Position numbers and translations under genes: made by a program
In this document: in pieces, positions 61,778 through 64,000 of the stretch
How positions within the stretch are numbered: position 1 is the first letter of the stretch
Layout of the letters: every line of letters starts with the position of its first letter
Source of the DNA: UBA11475 sp902486425
GTDB taxonomy: Bacteria > Bacillota > Clostridia > Christensenellales > Borkfalkiaceae
Direction: 5' to 3'
Assembly: GCA_902486425.1 (NCBI GenBank)
Contig: CABTOK010000009.1
Coordinates: 1-64,000, forward strand
DNA: 64,000 nt
The notes under the pieces: generated by a model
What the model was told of the DNA's origin: nothing
Database searches by the model: none
Seen by the model: only the letters and a program-made list of their open reading frames with translations

Positions 61778-62405
61778 AGATCGGACCATACCTCCTTTAT
61801 AAAATGCGTCCTTGTATCCTTATCATAAATAATTCTCCCTATTAAGGATTGTATATAGGCTTGGTTCGTGTGAGCCTGTTTGAAATTAAACCGCTTGATG
61901 TCTCCTTTTGTATTGTATTTTGGTTTAATTATCGGGTTATAACTGCATCGGTCTGTACCTCCTTTTGATATTAAGTAGTTGTGATGTGCATCGGACCATA
62001 CCTCCTTGTGTAAATTTTGGCTGAATTGCGATCTTTGTATCAAAAACCGACTTTGTAATTATTTCATCGGACCGTACCTCCTTGTGTGGCTTATCTATAT
62101 CTGCTTGCCTTTACGGGGCAAGGTATCATATCATAATTCCGTTTAATATCTTCGGTGGTCTGTACCTCCTTTATTTTCAGTCTGATTTATGTTTCACTTC
62201 TGCATCGGTCTGCACCTCCTTTATTATTTAAGAATCTGTTTTAAGGTTAAATTTTATTTTAATAGATTATTTGAATTTTCGGGGTATACCTCCTTTTTGT
62301 TATTATGTTGCCGTTATAAGATCAGTTATATTTCGGACCGTACCTCCTTGGTATTATTTTATAGAATGTTTGAAGTTTACGTTTCGGGTGGTCTGTACCT
62401 CCTTG
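61778..62405 (-). repeat. Array of nine AAGGAGGTAYRGWCCGATG elements
   Basis: On the plus strand the invariant CCTCC of each copy lies at 61791, 61958, 62001, 62077, 62165, 62215, 62289, 62343 and 62398. Spacing is 43-88 nt except one 167-nt gap, in which a degenerate form (GGAGACATCAAGCGG) sits near 61905. Reading 5' to 3' on the minus strand the variable part is TACAGACC, TACGGTCC, TATACCCC, TGCAGACC, TACAGACC, TACGGTCC, TATGGTCC, TACAGACC, TATGGTCC, so two subtypes (AGACC and GGTCC) are interspersed. The first eight bases, AAGGAGGT, are identical in all nine. Confidence 0.85.
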
Positions 62406-62470
62406 TTTATTTTGGGTGGAAACTCTGAATTTTTTGTTTAAGTTCTTGCCGTTCCCTTATTTCTGCCTTT

Positions 62471-62499
62471 ATTATAGCAGACGGAAAAGCGTTTGTCAA
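62471..62499 (-). promoter_or_regulatory. Perfect consensus promoter of the SD-array RNA
   Basis: Minus strand: TTGACA (62499-62494), exactly 17 nt, TATAAT (62476-62471). Identical to the sigma-A consensus, so a strong promoter is expected. It faces away from the promoter at 62544. Confidence 0.85.
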
Positions 62500-62543
62500 T
62501 AGGTAAATGAAAATTTTCTTAAATTTTTATTTACAAAAACCGC

Positions 62544-62572
62544 TTGACAAAGGAGCCGTGTTCTGATATAAT
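62544..62572 (+). promoter_or_regulatory. Perfect consensus promoter, divergent from the array
   Basis: Plus strand: TTGACA (62544-62549), exactly 17 nt, TATAAT (62567-62572). The -35 boxes of the two divergent promoters are only 45 bases apart. Confidence 0.85.
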
Positions 62573-62577
62573 AGAAA

Positions 62578-62676
62578 ATGGCGGGAAAAATCTAAAAATT
62601 ACCGTAAAATCTTATAAAAAACGGCAAAAATGCACAAAAAACAGGCTCAAAAGGATATTTTTAGCCTGTTTTTTAT
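62578..62676 (+). ncRNA. Candidate ~100-nt small RNA
   Basis: Predicted transcript from just after the consensus promoter to a strong terminator. It is A-rich and contains GGCGGG and a weak hairpin (ACCGT...ACGG). An ATG at 62578 opens a five-codon frame (MAGKI) that would be nearly leaderless. It contains neither the AAGGAGG element nor its complement. Alternatively it is the leader of whatever gene once stood downstream, with the terminator as attenuator. Confidence 0.5.
62635..62676 (+). terminator. Terminator of the small RNA
   Basis: AAAAAACAGGCT pairs with AGCCTGTTTTTT around a loop of about 15 bases and ends in a T run. Confidence 0.8.
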
Positions 62677-62965
62677 ATTTTTTTACAAAATCGCAATTTA
62701 TTAAATATTAAGTAATTGTTTAATAAAATTAAATTTACAGGGCAATTTTAAGCCGGAAAACATAAAAAATATTAAAAAAAGCAAAAAAATTAAAAAATAT
62801 TTTTTTAAAAAAAATTTTAAATAAAAAATAAATTTTTCGAAATTTTTAAGTAAAATTAAGTTTCGGGTGTTAAAACAAATCTGAAAATAAAAATCCGGTT
62901 TTATAAAGAACGAACTTATATCTTACCGATATATAACACCTGAATTTAATGATAATGATAGAACT
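62677..62965. other. Extremely AT-rich stretch without genes
   Basis: Nearly 300 bases, much of it only A and T with long A and T tracts (62770-62850). No DnaA boxes or tRNA genes are visible. Its composition is unlike the rest of the window and suggests acquired or decaying DNA. Confidence 0.5.
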
Positions 62966-63130
62966 ATGAAAATAGATAATCAGGATTTTACTATTTACTA
63001 TAGTAAGGAGTGTCCTTATGCAGAATACGAAGTAAAAGAACTAAATGAATATTCCAAAAATAATAATGTTAAAATTAACTTTATAAAAATAGATTCACCT
63101 GAAAAAGTAAAAATGCTTCCTGTGTATAAA
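62966..63130 (+). pseudogene. Remnant of a GNAT/YoaP-domain gene
   Basis: The frame starting at 62966 gives FTIYYSKECPYAEYEVKELN and then VKINFIKIDSPEKVKMLP, which matches the start of the YoaP domain found after a GNAT acetyltransferase (an xxYYSxxCPF-type opening and KIDSxEKAxxxP). The expected continuation (FYNGKF...HEILS) and the whole acetyltransferase part are missing: after MLP the frame runs into a terminator hairpin. No ribosome site precedes it. The base composition is much more AT-rich than real genes here. Probably a decayed fragment of a transferred gene. Confidence 0.6.
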
Positions 63131-63138
63131 AGCAAAAT

Positions 63139-63177
63139 AAAACAACGCAGCTTCCATAGAGGAGCCGCGTTGTTTTT
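63139..63177. terminator. Terminator hairpin after the YoaP remnant
   Basis: AAAACAACGCAGCTTCC pairs with GGAGCCGCGTTGTTTT (one mismatch) around a short loop; flanked by A and T runs, it could act on both strands. Confidence 0.75.
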
Positions 63178-63222
63178 ATCTTTTATATGAAGGGTTTGCT
63201 TTTATGTATTTGGCAATTATTT

Positions 63223-63252
63223 GGCGATATAGGTATAGGCGATATAGGTATA
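63223..63252 (+). repeat. Tandem 15-bp repeat
   Basis: GGCGATATAGGTATA occurs twice without a gap (63223-63237, 63238-63252). A partial 24-nt motif (TGTATCGCCGGAACGG, about 63313) and an inverted repeat GCGGTTTCACT / AGTGAACCGC (about 63368-63405) follow. No gene is present between 63191 and 63435. Confidence 0.6.
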
Positions 63253-63435
63253 TAAATATAATACCGTAATCTTTGCCGAAAAGTTGCCGGTTGTATAATT
63301 GTTTGCTTTAATGTATCGCCGGAACGGTGCCGTAACCGTTAAACAGATAAAAATATGTTTATAAGTTGCGGTTTCACTACCGACGGCATGACCGCAGTGA
63401 ACCGCGATACCGTGTTTTTTGTTTAAATAGCAGTA

Positions 63436-64000
63436 TTATTCCGAAATAAGCTCTGCGATAAGGTCAGTCGTCTCGGTTGCGTTTTCCAAGGGAAGACCTT
63501 CGATTATACGCGCTTCGGCATAAAGGACGAGAGCGTATTTTTTAAGCTTTTCTTCGTCGGTTATAAGCGATTTAAGCTTTTCGTAAATCTTGTGGTTGCC
63601 GTTTATTTCGAGAACTTTTTGAGCTTTCACGCTGCCGTTCGAGTTGGGCATGGAGTTAAGGACTTTTTCCATTTCTACGGAAACGTCGCCTTCGGTCGAA
63701 ATGCAGACGGGGTGAGAATCGGATCTTAAAGCAACCTTGACTTTTTCGACTTTGTCGCCAAGAGCGGATTTGAATACTTCGCAAATCTTTTTAGATTCTT
63801 CGGATTCGTCGGTTTCGCCGGCTATTCCGAGATCGGAATCGGATACCGAGCGGAATTCTTTTTCTCCGGAGCCTTTCATGAATTTAGCTGCAAATTCGTC
63901 AACGTCGTCCGTAAAGCACAAAACGTCGTAACCCTTTGCCGTAACGGCTTCGACTCTCGGTAAAAGCTTGATCGCTTCGGCGGATTCGCCGGTTGCGTAG
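63436..64000 (-). CDS. htpG: Molecular chaperone HtpG (Hsp90), C-terminal part
   Basis: The last 188 residues of a bacterial Hsp90; the gene runs off the window's end. The visible part starts YATGESAEAIKLLPRVEAV, then GYDVLCFTDDVDEFAAKFM, the conserved middle-to-C-terminal junction of HtpG, and ends with the dimerisation domain (SDSHPVCISTEGD, VLEINGNHKIYEKLKSL, ALVLYAEARIIEGLPLENA). The chaperone matures client proteins under stress. The stop is at 63436-63438. Confidence 0.93.
   Translation of the reverse strand, partial: YATGESAEAIKLLPRVEAVTAKGYDVLCFTDDVDEFAAKFMKGSGEKEFRSVSDSDLGIAGETDESEESKKICEVFKSALGDKVEKVKVALRSDSHPVCISTEGDVSVEMEKVLNSMPNSNGSVKAQKVLEINGNHKIYEKLKSLITDEEKLKKYALVLYAEARIIEGLPLENATETTDLIAELISE

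Larger units (their letters stand above)
61615..62465 (-). ncRNA. Candidate ~850-nt RNA carrying an array of Shine-Dalgarno-like elements
   Basis: Inferred transcript between a perfect minus-strand promoter (62499-62471) and a minus-strand terminator (61646-61621). It encodes no protein that I find credible, yet holds nine copies of a 19-nt element whose first eight bases are AAGGAGGT. Four copies are followed nine bases later by ATG and very short open frames (MQK, MK, MHITTT, MQL). Spacers are AT-rich and unrelated in sequence. It might titrate 30S subunits or an RNA-binding protein of CsrA type, or serve as a string of leader peptides. Transcription is inferred from sequence only. Confidence 0.55.

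Noticed and set aside
61768..62043. 91-codon minus-strand open frame containing KEVWSD twice
   Set aside because: The repeated peptide is the translation of AAGGAGGTATGGTCCGAT elements. Other copies of the element fall in other frames, so the peptide is a by-product of the DNA repeat.
61778..62405. CRISPR array
   Set aside because: Repeats are 19 nt, partly variable, and spacers differ widely in length (about 25-150 nt); no cas gene is near.
61778..62405. 16S rRNA 3'-end fragments on the plus strand (ACCTCCTTT)
   Set aside because: Only the anti-SD octamer matches; no flanking rRNA sequence is present, and the consensus promoter and terminator are on the other strand.

Overview
The window reads as chromosome of an uncultured, strictly anaerobic, spore-forming Clostridia-type Firmicute. 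The evidence is a gerA-gerB-gerC germinant-receptor operon, sigK, a SpoVB-type flippase and a ytxC-like gene; several radical-SAM and anaerobic-metabolism genes (a TatD-linked radical SAM protein, a COG1313 protein, a TM1266-type hydrogenase regulator, a PPi-dependent phosphofructokinase); strong AGGAGG ribosome sites; AT-rich intergenic DNA with sigma-A promoters and many intrinsic terminators. A Christensenellales-like lineage would fit, but that is a guess. I saw no tRNA, rRNA, CRISPR array, prophage or intact insertion sequence.

Layout. 0-8.8 kb: the tail of a DUF4143 ATPase, a MacB/FtsX-type ABC pair, a radical SAM gene, a large surface transglutaminase-like protein and fucO. 8.9-12.8 kb: the ger operon (minus). 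13-17.1 kb: a small membrane protein and a polar amino-acid ABC importer. 17.2-24 kb: ung, a MntP-like exporter, COG1313, and a heterodimeric ABC exporter under a TetR regulator. 24.5-32.6 kb: a housekeeping run of metK, comF, secA, prfB, tsaD, degV. 32.8-36.8 kb: a DUF421/DUF4363 pair, a THF riboswitch with folT, and an M20 peptidase. 36.9-45.7 kb: SpoVB, a purine permease, the operon TM1266-SDR-thyA-folA, sigK, a HAD phosphatase and a purine phosphoribosyltransferase. 45.8-60.5 kb: a calcium-type P-ATPase, ytxC, a ThrRS-like gene, murB-PHP-whiA, dnaE, then ATP- and PPi-dependent phosphofructokinases side by side. 60.5-64 kb: an accessory gap with a small membrane protein, an unusual RNA locus, a gene remnant and the 3' end of htpG.

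Four things stand out. (1) At 61.6-62.5 kb nine copies of a 19-nt element built on a perfect Shine-Dalgarno core (AAGGAGGT) lie on the minus strand, between a consensus TTGACA-17-TATAAT promoter and an intrinsic terminator, with no real gene. Four copies are followed at start-codon distance by ATG and a mini-ORF of 2-6 codons. A second perfect-consensus promoter diverges from it and drives a ~100-nt terminated RNA. I know no described family of this form. (2) The ThrRS-like protein after ytxC has lost all three zinc ligands and the motif-2 arginine of the aminoacylation site but keeps the four editing-site residues, suggesting an editing-only or regulatory pseudo-synthetase. (3) A 24-nt motif beginning ACCTGT recurs seven times, always on the plus strand, five times between genes and twice inside genes. 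(4) Folate supply looks linked: a THF riboswitch with a terminator controls folT, and thyA and folA lie 6 kb away.
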